Positions 25,103-34,104 of a DNA stretch of 64,000 nt are shown here, in pieces. The notes below the pieces were generated by a model. That model was not told the origin of the DNA. It ran no database searches and was given only the letters and a program-made list of their open reading frames with translations. Source of the stretch: Candidatus Methylacidiphilales bacterium (GTDB lineage Bacteria; Verrucomicrobiota; Verrucomicrobiia; Methylacidiphilales; CAZTYG01); the NCBI GenBank assembly GCA_033875315.1, contig JANRJG010000038.1, positions 124,001-188,000 of the forward strand. The letters run 5' to 3'. Each line of letters begins with the position of its first letter. Within the stretch, counting starts at the first letter, position 1. The position numbers were made by a program, and so were the translations under genes.

Positions 25103-25852
25103 TCCACCTGCGGACAACTGCCGGACCAGCTCGGGCGAAATGTCCGCATTGGTATGAACGCGCTGGACGTCATCGTGCTCTTCCAGGGCTTCCACCAGAT
25201 CCAGGACCTGCCGGGCCGTGGAAAGGTCGGCCACGGGAGTGAGGTTTTCGGCAAAGAGACTGAGCCGGGCCTGCCCGGGCTCCAAGCCTGCCGCCTTGAG
25301 CGATTTCTCCACCAACTCGTAGTTCTCCGGCGCACAGAAGACCTCGACCGCCCCATCCTGGACAGCAATGTCCTCCGGGTTGGCGTCCAGGGTCGCTTCC
25401 ATCACCTTTTCCTCGTCGCCCCCCTCCAGCCGGAACCAGCCCTTCTTCTTGAACATCCAGCTGACGGCCCCGGTCGCCCCGAGGTTTCCGCCCCCGCGGG
25501 TGAAAATCGCCCGCATCTGCTGCGCGGTGCGGTTCCGGTTGTCGCTCAGGGTCTCAACCAACAGCGCCACCCCCGCCGGGCCGTAGCCTTCATAGGTCAG
25601 TTCCTCGTAGGAAACCCCCTCCAGTTCACCCGTGCCCTTCTTGATCGCACGCTCGATGTTCTCGGCGGGCATGGACTCGGCTTTGGCTGTTTGGATAGCC
25701 GTGCGCAGGCGTGGATTGAACGAGGGGTCGCCCCCGCCCATCTTGGCGGCCACGGTGATTTCGCGCGACAGCTTGCTGAAGAGCTGGCCGCGCTTGACGT
25801 CGGCCGCCCCCTTGGCGCGCTTGATCTGGGACCAATGACTGTGTCCTGCCAT
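25091..25852 (-). CDS. yebC: YebC/PmpR family transcriptional regulator or translation factor
   Basis: A 253-residue YebC-family protein, complete and of normal length (about 240-250). It opens with MAGHSHWSQIKRAKGAADVK and FSKLSREITVAAKMGGGDP, the strongly conserved first domain, followed by MPAENIERAIKKGTGE, YEGYGPAGVALLVETLSDNR and FTRGGGNLGATGAVSWMF. Members have been described as DNA-binding regulators and more recently as factors that relieve ribosome stalling. Preceded by a TTGACA promoter shared back-to-back with the sigma factor gene. Confidence 0.95.
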   Translation of the reverse strand: MAGHSHWSQIKRAKGAADVKRGQLFSKLSREITVAAKMGGGDPSFNPRLRTAIQTAKAESMPAENIERAIKKGTGELEGVSYEELTYEGYGPAGVALLVETLSDNRNRTAQQMRAIFTRGGGNLGATGAVSWMFKKKGWFRLEGGDEEKVMEATLDANPEDIAVQDGAVEVFCAPENYELVEKSLKAAGLEPGQARLSLFAENLTPVADLSTARQVLDLVEALEEHDDVQRVHTNADISPELVRQLSAGGLTP

Positions 25853-25893
25853 AGTGGAAGGGCCATAAAACGTCGCCCACGCGACTTTGTCAA
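25853..25893 (-). promoter_or_regulatory. putative promoter of yebC
   Basis: On the minus strand perfect TTGACA (25888-25893), 17-nt spacer containing GTCGC-GTGG-GCGAC, TTTTAT (25865-25870), then 12 nt to the ATG at 25852. The leader would be only about 5 nt. Confidence 0.6.
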
Positions 25894-25896
25894 CGG

Positions 25897-25932
25897 TGGA
25901 CGGTTCGATCCGGGCCCGTTATGATCGCCCCC
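25897..25932 (+). promoter_or_regulatory. putative promoter of ECF sigma gene, leaderless type
   Basis: TGGACG (25897-25902), 17-nt spacer, TATGAT (25920-25925), 7 nt, ATG at 25933. Its -35 lies 3 bp from the yebC -35 on the other strand. The -10 box includes the alternative upstream ATG (25921), which argues for the start at 25933. Confidence 0.5.
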
Positions 25933-26517
25933 ATGTCAGACCTCCCGGACGAGGACCTCATGCGCGCCACGGCCGCAGGCGACGACGGGGCCTTTGCCGC
26001 GTTGGTCCGGCGCCACCAGGACCGGGTCTACGGGACGGTTTACAAGATGCTCGGCGCCCACCAAAGCGAAGCCGAGGATGTGGCCCAGCAGGTCTTCATA
26101 CGCGTCCACCGCGCTGCGGCCCGCTACCGTCCCGAGGCCAAATTCACCACCTGGCTCATGACCATCTGCCGCAATTGTGTCTTCACCCAGTTGAAAAAAT
26201 CCCGCCGCCACCCCTCAGTTCCCCTCGACCCGGTCGGGCCCGACGGCGAGGAGATCGAATCCCCCCTGCCCGACCCGGAAGCCCGCTCCGCCGACCAGAT
26301 GCTCCAGGAGAAAGAAATGCGCCGGACCCTGGAGACGGCCATGGCCGAGCTGCCCGAACTGCAGCGATCCGCCCTGGTGCTCAGGCAGTATGAACAGCTC
26401 GATTACGAGGAAATCGCCCGCGTCCTCCAAACTACCGTACCTGCGGTCAAATCCCTTCTTTTCCGGGCCCGCGACATGCTACGGCAGCGATTGCAGGATT
26501 ATTTGCGTGAAACTTAA
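25933..26517 (+). CDS. ECF-type RNA polymerase sigma factor
   Basis: A 194-residue sigma-70 family protein of ECF type. Region 2 spans about residues 20-90 (FAALVRRHQDRVYGTVYKML, EAEDVAQQVFIRVHRAA, FTTWLMTICRN) and region 4 about 125-185 (LPELQRSALVLRQYEQLDYE, TVPAVKSLLFRARDMLRQ). It directs RNA polymerase to a specific stress or envelope regulon. The two genes downstream encode a bitopic membrane protein and an exported protein and probably form its sensing cassette. Alternative start at 25921 adds four residues. Confidence 0.92.
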   Translation: MSDLPDEDLMRATAAGDDGAFAALVRRHQDRVYGTVYKMLGAHQSEAEDVAQQVFIRVHRAAARYRPEAKFTTWLMTICRNCVFTQLKKSRRHPSVPLDPVGPDGEEIESPLPDPEARSADQMLQEKEMRRTLETAMAELPELQRSALVLRQYEQLDYEEIARVLQTTVPAVKSLLFRARDMLRQRLQDYLRET

Positions 26518-26548
26518 CCCAAAATCAGGAGTTATATCAGGAGGCATC

Positions 26549-26875
26549 ATGAAAGAACCCATCGACCATCTGGACCAATTGCTGGCGCAGGCCCCGCCCC
26601 CGCCCGCACCCCCTTGGTTCGAACAGCGCCTGATGGCCCGCCTCCGTCGCGAGGAGGAAAACCGCCGTCCCTTCTGGGCCCGGCCCGGCCTCCTCTTCCG
26701 CATGCCGGTCCTGGCCGGCGCCTTGGCCATCGCCCTTACGGCCATCGTCACATGGCGGATATCCCAACCCGCCGAATCCACCCCCAACTTGATGGCCGAT
26801 GATGAAATCCACCAGGGTCTCGATGCCTTCGTCGCCTACCAGGAGCAAAGCCGGTCATGGAACGTCGAGTGGTGA
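26549..26875 (+). CDS. small bitopic membrane protein, putative anti-sigma factor
   Basis: A 108-residue protein with an acidic/Pro-rich N-terminus (MKEPIDHLDQLLAQAPPPPA), a basic helix RLMARLRREEENRR, one TM helix at about 51-70 (MPVLAGALAIALTAIVTW) and a short periplasmic tail. A strong ribosome site, CAGGAGGC, lies 4-6 nt before the ATG at 26549. It follows the ECF sigma gene by 31 bp, which makes a membrane-bound anti-sigma factor likely, although no zinc-binding HxxxCxxC motif is present. Overlaps the next gene by 19 bp. Confidence 0.68.
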   Translation: MKEPIDHLDQLLAQAPPPPAPPWFEQRLMARLRREEENRRPFWARPGLLFRMPVLAGALAIALTAIVTWRISQPAESTPNLMADDEIHQGLDAFVAYQEQSRSWNVEW

Positions 26876-27444
26876 CCCTGTTCGGCGCGGCCGCCGTCCT
26901 GATCTTGAGTCTTTCGTCGGCCCACGCCCAAGCGGACTTCCCTCCGCCGCCTCCGCGCCCCGGTGCGGAAGACGGTCCCGGCGGTCCCCCATTGGACGGC
27001 CCACCGGGCGAAGGCAAGGGCGGTATGCGCCCCCCCAAGGGTGGCTTGCGCCACCTCATGCCCTTCAAACCCTTCCTCATGGCCGGCTCCCCCCAGTTCG
27101 GCCAGATGCTCAAAATCGCCCTCCTCCCCCCGGAACGCGTCCAGGAAGAAATTCAAAATTGGCCCAAATACCAGGAAATGGACGAAACCGGGAAAGAGGA
27201 TTTTCACCGCGTGATCGAACGCTTCCGGCAGCGCACCCGCGAGGAAGCCCTGGCCGAAGCCCGCGAACAGAAGTGGGCCATTCCAGCCGGACGCGAAAAC
27301 GAATACGTCCGTTTTTACTGGGAAAAACGCATCGCCATAGAGACCCGCGTCCGCCAGCAGGCCGAGGAACAGCTCAAGATGGAAATGGGCACCGCCTTCA
27401 AGGAAATCCGCCAGCGTTTCCCCTCCCCACCCGCAGCTCCCTGA
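26857..27444 (+). CDS. exported protein of the sigma cassette
   Basis: A 195-residue protein with a signal peptide (residues 1-24, LILSLSSAHAQA), a Pro/Gly-rich stretch (25-65) and a helical, highly charged C-terminal half with ALLPPERVQEEIQNWPKYQE, a layout reminiscent of DUF3106-type or CpxP/heavy-metal-sensor-like periplasmic proteins. Membership is not certain. It overlaps the putative anti-sigma gene by 19 bp, so it probably acts with it on the periplasmic side. The helical part has many Glu/Arg pairs and lacks Cys. Confidence 0.65.
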   Translation: MERRVVTLFGAAAVLILSLSSAHAQADFPPPPPRPGAEDGPGGPPLDGPPGEGKGGMRPPKGGLRHLMPFKPFLMAGSPQFGQMLKIALLPPERVQEEIQNWPKYQEMDETGKEDFHRVIERFRQRTREEALAEAREQKWAIPAGRENEYVRFYWEKRIAIETRVRQQAEEQLKMEMGTAFKEIRQRFPSPPAAP

Positions 27445-27473
27445 TGCTGCTCCGGGACCCCGCCGATTTGCCG

Positions 27474-27510
27474 TTGCAATTCATTGCTCTATGAAGCACT
27501 ATCGGCGTGA
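27474..27510 (+). promoter_or_regulatory. putative promoter of long greA
   Basis: TTGCAA (27474-27479), 17-nt spacer, CACTAT (27497-27502), 8 nt, ATG at 27511. The -10 is a poor match, but spacing fits the leaderless pattern of the window. Confidence 0.3.
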
Positions 27511-29334
27511 ATGGAATCCGAATTGCAACAGCTCGTCGACACTGAACAACTGAATCCCGCAACCGCCGCCAAACTTCAGGAACTGGCCCCGGGCCGTTGC
27601 TGCCAACACCGCAGCTGGGGCAATGGCAAAATCCGCCTCTGGGACACCGCCCTCCGCCAGATGGTCGTCGACTTCACCGGCAAGCCCGGACACACCCTCA
27701 CATTCGACTTCGCCGCCGAATCCCTCAAACCCCTCCCCGAAGACCACATCATCTCGAAGGTTCTCAACGACCCCGAGACCGTCCGCGCCGCCGCCAAGAA
27801 AAACCCCGGCGAAACCATGCGCACCGTCGTCCGCAGCCTGGGCAAGGACGCCACCGCGGAACGCATTGAGATTGCCCTTGTTCCCGCCCTCATTCCACCC
27901 GCCGACTGGAAAAAATGGTGGGAAGCGGCCAAGCGGGAAATGAAGAAAGACCCCCACTTTGTGGTCCCTTCCCGCCGCACCGAAACCATCCTCCTCCACG
28001 ACAGTCCTCCCGACCGCAAACAGAATTCCCTCGAAGCCTTCCGTGACGCCATCGGGGCCAAAGCCAAGATCCCCACCCTCGACGGTTTGGCCAAACACTG
28101 GAAAGAAATCAACGACCCGGCCGTCTTCACCGAAGTCAATGCCGAGGTCGAAGCCATCCTGGCCAAGATGCCCGTCTCCCAGTCCGCCCTCGCGGTCGAA
28201 CTCTGCCTCGCCCGCGATGAGTTGTCCCTGGCCGCGGGACACGCCGCCAACAACGCCGCCCTGCAAAAATTCCTCCCCCGTGACCTCAAGAACCTCGTCA
28301 ACCTGATCGAGGCCCTCCCTGCGGCCAAACAGTCCCGCTGCCTCGAGCGCGTCAAGAACATGGTCGGCGACCAGTGGAACAACACCACCGCCCAACTCAT
28401 GCCCCTGGCCAACAGCCGCCTGGCCGAGGTCATCATCACCACTTACAAGAACGATGGCCGCTTTGACCAACTCCTCAGCCTTCTGACCCGCCTCATCCGC
28501 GAGCGCAACCTCCACTACGACTTCCTCTTCTGGCTGGCCCGCAATCGCGGCGGCGATTTCGCCTCCCTCATCAACGTCGAACTCTTCGCCGCCATCCTCT
28601 CCGTCCTTGAATTCGAACAACTCGGCGGCTCCCGCAAAGCCTCGCGCCTCGAGGACCTCCTCCTGACCGACAAGGAACTGCTCAAGGATCTCCTGGCCAG
28701 CGCCGGTGAGGACCAGGTCCGCGACGTCGCCCGTGCCGTCCTGCAAAGCCCGGCTTTCGAAGAACTCGACAAGCGCTCCCTCCTCGCCGCCCTGGTCAAG
28801 CTCTACCCCTACGTCCAGAGCATGATCACCAAGGGAGAAAGCCGCAGCGAGGCCCAACCCCTCATCGTCTCCTGGGAAAGCCTGCGCCGCCGCCAGCAGG
28901 AACTGGAGGAAATCGTCCTCAAGAAAATCCCCGAGAACAGCAAGGAAATCGGCGTGGCCCGATCCTACGGCGACCTGCGCGAGAACCACGAATTCAAATC
29001 CGCCAAGGAAATGCAGACCATCCTCATGCGCCGCAAGGCCGAGTTGGAAGGCATGCTCGTGACCGCCCAGGGCACCGACTTCAAAAACGTCGATTGCTCG
29101 GAGGTCAACATCGGCACCATCGTGTCGCTGGTCGACGAAGACGGCGGTGCCAAACTCGAATACACCATCCTCGGCGCCTGGGACAGTGCCCCCGAAAAGG
29201 GAATCATCTCCTACATGACGGCTGTCGCCTCCGCCCTGATGAAACGCAAGGTCGGTGACGTGGTCAACCTTCCCCTCGAAGGATCCGCCATCCGCCGGGT
29301 CCGCATCGATTCGATCAAGCCCTTCGCCTCATAA
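27511..29334 (+). CDS. greA: GreA-family transcription elongation factor with long N-terminal extension
   Basis: A 607-residue protein. Residues from about 454 are a complete GreA: coiled-coil with the acidic tip SYGDLRENHEFKSAKE (the Asp and Glu that stimulate RNA cleavage are conserved) and an FKBP-like C-terminal domain (GTIVSLVDEDGGAKLEYTIL, RKVGDVVNLPLEG). The first 450 residues are a helical region of unknown role, beginning with a short basic-domain-like part (GRCCQHRSWGNGKIRLWDTA). Ordinary GreA has about 158 residues; chlamydial GreA is also much longer, so the extension may be a PVC trait. Lone gene followed by eno 53 bp later. Confidence 0.88.
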   Translation: MESELQQLVDTEQLNPATAAKLQELAPGRCCQHRSWGNGKIRLWDTALRQMVVDFTGKPGHTLTFDFAAESLKPLPEDHIISKVLNDPETVRAAAKKNPGETMRTVVRSLGKDATAERIEIALVPALIPPADWKKWWEAAKREMKKDPHFVVPSRRTETILLHDSPPDRKQNSLEAFRDAIGAKAKIPTLDGLAKHWKEINDPAVFTEVNAEVEAILAKMPVSQSALAVELCLARDELSLAAGHAANNAALQKFLPRDLKNLVNLIEALPAAKQSRCLERVKNMVGDQWNNTTAQLMPLANSRLAEVIITTYKNDGRFDQLLSLLTRLIRERNLHYDFLFWLARNRGGDFASLINVELFAAILSVLEFEQLGGSRKASRLEDLLLTDKELLKDLLASAGEDQVRDVARAVLQSPAFEELDKRSLLAALVKLYPYVQSMITKGESRSEAQPLIVSWESLRRRQQELEEIVLKKIPENSKEIGVARSYGDLRENHEFKSAKEMQTILMRRKAELEGMLVTAQGTDFKNVDCSEVNIGTIVSLVDEDGGAKLEYTILGAWDSAPEKGIISYMTAVASALMKRKVGDVVNLPLEGSAIRRVRIDSIKPFAS

Positions 29335-29366
29335 TCGTCTGTACTTTCCCCACCCAAACCTTATAA

Positions 29367-30668
<1,302 letters not shown>

Positions 30669-30673
30669 TCCGC

Positions 30674-31066
30674 ATGGGGGCACGGTCGAAATTCTTCGAT
30701 CCGCGCAGCATCCGCGCCTCCACGCGGCCGTCTACGGGCGACCTCTGGGGTCGCCTGGTCCCCTGGTTCTACTTCGCCATCATCCTCGGCCTGCTCACCC
30801 TGGCCGGGGTGATCTTCTGGCCCCAGATCCTCAAAACCCAGCAGGCCCAGGCACGCAAGATCGCCCTTCTCGGCGAAATCGAGTCCGAACAGGCCCGCAC
30901 CCTCAAACTGCAGCAAGTTCTCTACGCCCTCCGCGACGACCGTTTCTACGTGGAGCGCATGGCCCGCGACGTCCTGAATTACGGAAAAGAAGGCGAAACC
31001 ATCTTCAAGTTCCCCCCCTACGGCGGAGAAGCCAACCCCCTCCGCCAGGACAGCCCCCAGCCTTGA
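30674..31066 (+). CDS. ftsB: septum formation initiator FtsB/DivIC
   Basis: A 130-residue bitopic protein: basic N-terminus, TM helix at about 29-48 ([20 protein letters not shown]), coiled coil ([20 protein letters not shown]) and the FtsB/DivIC motif [20 protein letters not shown] near the end. It links divisome proteins FtsL and FtsQ. It starts 6 bp after the eno stop codon, the same gene order as in many other phyla, which supports the assignment. Confidence 0.88.
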   Translation: MGARSKFFDPRSIRASTRPSTGDLWGRLVPWFYFAIILGLLTLAGVIFWPQILKTQQAQARKIALLGEIESEQARTLKLQQVLYALRDDRFYVERMARDVLNYGKEGETIFKFPPYGGEANPLRQDSPQP

Positions 31067-31131
31067 TCTATCAGGCTTCCAGTCGCGACCGACTTCGAAT
31101 CTACTGAGTCGTAGGCCACCCCAGACAAGCA

Positions 31132-31169
31132 TTGTCAGCGGGAACAAAAAAACTAATATCGGCCTTGTT
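31132..31169 (+). promoter_or_regulatory. putative promoter of mdh with very short leader
   Basis: TTGTCA (31132-31137), 16-nt A-rich spacer, TAATAT (31154-31159), 10 nt, ATG at 31170. The predicted leader is about 3-4 nt and carries no ribosome site. Confidence 0.6.
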
Positions 31170-32156
31170 ATGAAATCCCCCATCCGTGTTGCCGTCACCG
31201 GTGCTGCCGGCCAAATCTCCTACTCGCTTCTTTTCCGCATCGCCTCCGGTGCCATGTTCGGACCCGAACAACCCGTCATCCTCCAATTGCTCGAAGTGCC
31301 CTTGGAAAAACCCATGAAGGCCCTCGAAGGCGTCGCCATGGAACTCGACGACTGCGCTTTCCCGCTCCTCAAGGGCATGGTCCTCACGGGTGACGCCAAG
31401 GTTGCCTTCAAGGACGCCAACTGGTGCCTGCTCGTCGGCGCCAAACCCCGCGGACCCGGCATGGAACGCGCCGACCTCCTCAAAGACAACGGCCAGATCT
31501 TCATCGGCCAGGGCAAAACCATTGACGAGGTCGCCGCCGATGACGCCCGCGTCGCCGTCGTGGGCAACCCTGCCAACACCAATTGCATGATCGCCGCCAG
31601 CCAGGCCAAACGCCTCCCGGCCGAGCGATTCACCGCCATGGTCCGTCTCGACCAGAACCGCGCCCAGACCCAGCTCGCCCTCAAGGCCAAGGTCGATCTC
31701 ACCGAGGTGAAGGACATTTTCATCTACGGCAACCACAGCCCGACCATGTTCCCCGCCTTCGCGCACGCCACCATCTCCGGCAAAAAAGCCACCGACGTCA
31801 TCACCGACCACGAGTGGCTCAGGGGCCCGTTCTGTGAAACCGTCGGCAAGCGGGGCGCCGCCATCATCGCCGCCCGCGGCGCTTCCTCCGCTGCCTCCGC
31901 CGCCAACGCCCTCGTCGACCATGTCCGGAGCCTGGTCACCCCCGGGGCCATCCATTCCGTTGCCGTCAAATCCAATGGCCACTACGGCTTCGACCCGAAC
32001 GTGTGGGCCGGCATGCCGGTGAAAACCACCACCCCCGGGAGCTACGAGGTCATCACTTCTTACGCACAGGATGATTTCGCCAAGGCCAAAATCGCGGCCA
32101 CCAACAAGGAACTGGTCGAAGAACGGGCCATGGTCGCATCGATGATCGGCGGCTGA
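31170..32156 (+). CDS. mdh: malate dehydrogenase
   Basis: A 328-residue NAD-dependent malate dehydrogenase of the TCA cycle. Features: [20 protein letters not shown] nucleotide-binding loop, [28 protein letters not shown] (substrate-binding Arg), [27 protein letters not shown] with catalytic Asp, and [11 protein letters not shown] with catalytic His. This is the cytoplasmic-type MDH subgroup of about 325-330 residues. It has its own promoter and a strong terminator 24 bp downstream, so it is monocistronic. Confidence 0.96.
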   Translation: MKSPIRVAVTGAAGQISYSLLFRIASGAMFGPEQPVILQLLEVPLEKPMKALEGVAMELDDCAFPLLKGMVLTGDAKVAFKDANWCLLVGAKPRGPGMERADLLKDNGQIFIGQGKTIDEVAADDARVAVVGNPANTNCMIAASQAKRLPAERFTAMVRLDQNRAQTQLALKAKVDLTEVKDIFIYGNHSPTMFPAFAHATISGKKATDVITDHEWLRGPFCETVGKRGAAIIAARGASSAASAANALVDHVRSLVTPGAIHSVAVKSNGHYGFDPNVWAGMPVKTTTPGSYEVITSYAQDDFAKAKIAATNKELVEERAMVASMIGG

Positions 32157-32180
32157 CCCGGCCTCGAGCCCCATATAGCC

Positions 32181-32211
32181 AAAAAGCCCGGCTCCGGCCG
32201 GGCTTTTTTTT
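32181..32211 (+). terminator. rho-independent terminator after mdh
   Basis: AGCCCGGC (32185-32192), loop TCCG, GCCGGGCT (32197-32204), followed by a run of seven or more T and preceded by four A. Perfect 8-bp stem. Confidence 0.92.
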
Positions 32212-32386
32212 GCCCTAACGGCCCGGGCCGGTGTCTGACAAATCATTTGACGACCTGTCAGGCCCCTTCCCATTTTTTTGTAAACTTCCCTGCCGGCCAA
32301 CTTCGGCCGCCCCCCATAAATGTAATAACTTTTTTCTAGAGCTAATTAATACTTGAGATTGGCAATGCCTGGCACATGCTAGGCCC

Positions 32387-32728
32387 ATGGCCAGAAACAA
32401 ATACCAGCGGGTGACCGCACGCGTGGAAGTTCCTCCATCCAACCTCTACTACATCTGGAGGGACCACACCGAACACGGCCCCTTCATGACCGAGGATGTT
32501 CTGGAATTCTGGCACAAGGGCGAATTGTTGGCCGAGGATTACATCCGGGAGTCACACAGCACGGACTGGGTCGATACCCAAACCTTCCTGATGCCGATCA
32601 TGGCCTCCGAGGCAACACACCCCGAACAAATTTCCCTCTTGGCCCCTCCGGACACCGCCCCACCCCCCTCAGAGGACCCACCCTCCGGCCGCATGGCCAA
32701 CCTTTCCCGCTGGATTCGCTTCGCCTGA
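32387..32728 (+). CDS. small GYF_2/DUF4339-like domain protein
   Basis: A 113-residue protein. Residues about 20-66 (YYIWRDHTEHGPFMTEDVLE, then FWHKGELLAEDYIRESHSTDW) match the pattern of GYF_2/DUF4339 domains, in which an aromatic-rich strand, an HGP turn and a W(x)G segment form a peptide-binding fold. The rest is Pro-rich and low in complexity, ending SRWIRFA. Usually such domains sit on larger membrane proteins; a stand-alone copy is unusual. The upstream 170 bp are AT-rich for this genome, which may hold the promoter. Confidence 0.7.
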   Translation: MARNKYQRVTARVEVPPSNLYYIWRDHTEHGPFMTEDVLEFWHKGELLAEDYIRESHSTDWVDTQTFLMPIMASEATHPEQISLLAPPDTAPPPSEDPPSGRMANLSRWIRFA

Positions 32729-32815
32729 TCAGCCAATCGGAACCTCAAAGCCAGCGCGGGGGGGAAGATCGTCCCTGACCATTCTTCAAAAGCCGCCCAG
32801 TCGATTCTGGCGCTC

Positions 32816-32849
32816 TGGACTTTTCTCCTGGCACGGTTAGCCTCTCACC
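32816..32849 (+). promoter_or_regulatory. putative promoter of exported protein gene, leaderless type
   Basis: TGGACT (32816-32821), 16-nt spacer, TAGCCT (32838-32843), 6 nt, ATG at 32850. The -35 resembles the TGGACG of the sigma gene promoter. Confidence 0.35.
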
Positions 32850-33578
32850 ATGCATGGTCCCCTAGGTTCGAGCCCGGGTCGGTTCTACTCCCAATCCTCT
32901 TTTTCTTCCCCCCGGCAAGACACGATCGGTTTAACCAGATCACGAGCGCACTCATGGGTTCTCACCGCCGCGAGCGCCGTCGTCCTTTTGATCCCCAACG
33001 CCTACTCGGCCAAAATCGCCCAAGACACTTGGAAAGAAGAAACCAAGAAAGCCGACCTTTCTACGTTGCGCCATTGGAGTTACCTCAGCGAGGCCGGCGA
33101 CGGGGTCATCACCGAAGAAAAGGGCAAACGCTTCCTCCGGCTGAAGGAGGGGGCCAAAATCCAGTCGGTCAATGTCGCCGCTTACACGGACACCTTGAAC
33201 CTCAGCGGAAACTTCACCATTACCTCGCCGGGCGGTTCGGGTGGCTTCGGCTTCATCGATTTCTCCTCCGGCCTCTACTACTACGCTTACCTGGACAAGA
33301 GCAAGGGCCGCTTTTATCTCCAACGGGGCGATGGCGATAACGCCACCGTCCTCGCGGAAGCCGAGGCCCCGTCCACCATGTCTGGCCCGTTGCAATTGAC
33401 CGCCGACCTGAAAACCAAGGACCGCATCCGCCTCTCCCTCCTGTCCGGCAGCCAGGAAATCCTGAAGGCCGAGGAAGCCCGGCCGGATAAAATGGGCGGG
33501 ACCTATCAAATTTATTTCGGCATCAGCCAGGACGCCGCGGTGGATCTGTTCGAACTGACCGCCATCACCTCGCGATGA
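32850..33578 (+). CDS. exported protein of unknown function
   Basis: A 242-residue protein. A long N-terminal region (about 34 residues) precedes a signal-peptide hydrophobic core (SWVLTAASAVVLLIPNAYSA), after which comes a probable beta-sandwich domain (IQSVNVAAYTDTLNLSGNFT, GFGFIDFSSGLYYYAYLD), similar in outline to concanavalin-like/DUF1080-type folds. No family was firmly recognised. The TAGCCT box 6 nt upstream supports the ATG at 32850 although it makes the leader long. The stop codon overlaps the next start in ATGA, so the two genes form a translationally coupled pair. Confidence 0.62.
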   Translation: MHGPLGSSPGRFYSQSSFSSPRQDTIGLTRSRAHSWVLTAASAVVLLIPNAYSAKIAQDTWKEETKKADLSTLRHWSYLSEAGDGVITEEKGKRFLRLKEGAKIQSVNVAAYTDTLNLSGNFTITSPGGSGGFGFIDFSSGLYYYAYLDKSKGRFYLQRGDGDNATVLAEAEAPSTMSGPLQLTADLKTKDRIRLSLLSGSQEILKAEEARPDKMGGTYQIYFGISQDAAVDLFELTAITSR

Positions 33579-33946
33579 ATCCTACGGAAGGCCGGGTCCT
33601 TTGGGAAAGGGGCTTGCTACTTGCCTCGGCTGCGGGCGTGGTGCTGGGCTCGATCAGCGCAGCAGCCGGCTACTTTGTCACCCCCCAGGCGGCCACGATG
33701 AAATGGGAATACGCCTTCACCCGGGTTTTCCCAACCTATGCGGATTGTCTGGCCCTGGCCGGTCTCGCCTTGCTGACGCTATGGCTGTGCGGATGCCTCC
33801 TGCTGCTTGGCCGTGCGTTGCGTATCAGGCGGGTTCCCTGGGAAGGTCTGGCCTGCGCTGCCCTGTCTCCGGTTCTGCTCCTGCTGTCCAACAGTGTCTT
33901 CATGCTGGCCGTACGCCACATCGCCCCTCTTTCAATCGGTCGCTGA
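33575..33946 (+). CDS. small integral membrane protein
   Basis: A 123-residue protein with three hydrophobic segments (about 13-33, 56-80, 92-115) and basic loops. No family was recognised. Its ATG overlaps the stop of the exported-protein gene (ATGA, 33575-33578), so the two are made together and may work as a membrane protein plus a periplasmic partner. The gene is convergent with the TPR gene at 34105. Confidence 0.6.
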   Translation: MNPTEGRVLWERGLLLASAAGVVLGSISAAAGYFVTPQAATMKWEYAFTRVFPTYADCLALAGLALLTLWLCGCLLLLGRALRIRRVPWEGLACAALSPVLLLLSNSVFMLAVRHIAPLSIGR

Positions 33947-34076
33947 GCCGGACACTTCCCCGCTTCACTTTGCTCGGTGTCGGGAAAGGGATCCTGATCT
34001 GATCCCGATCCCGATCCAAATCCAGACCCCAAGGCCAACACCTCCTCAAATCCAGGTCTCTGGGTGGTGGGGTGGT

Positions 34077-34092
34077 CTGGTGGAACCACCAG
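34077..34092. terminator. possible terminator hairpin between convergent genes
   Basis: CTGGTGG-AA-CCACCAG is a perfect 7-bp inverted repeat 13 bp after the TPR gene stop (minus strand) and in the spacer between convergent genes. The 2-nt loop would have to open, and there is no T-run, so this is a weak candidate. Confidence 0.25.
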
Positions 34093-34104
34093 CCTGTCTT
34101 CCGT

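Noticed and set aside
27499-28989. 496-codon frame antisense to the long greA
   Set aside because: Same reason: mirror of GreA codons, Gly/Glu/Asp-rich, no domain.
32371-32386. Sigma-54-like TGGCAC-N5-AGGC before the GYF_2-like gene
   Set aside because: The -12 half is AGGC instead of TTGC and transcription would begin inside the coding region; no enhancer-binding regulator gene is nearby.
32847-32885. tRNA-like GGTTCGAGCCC next to a palindrome ACCATGCATGGT
   Set aside because: The bases around the T-loop-like sequence do not form a T stem and no acceptor or anticodon arm can be folded; the region is inside the coding frame at 32850.
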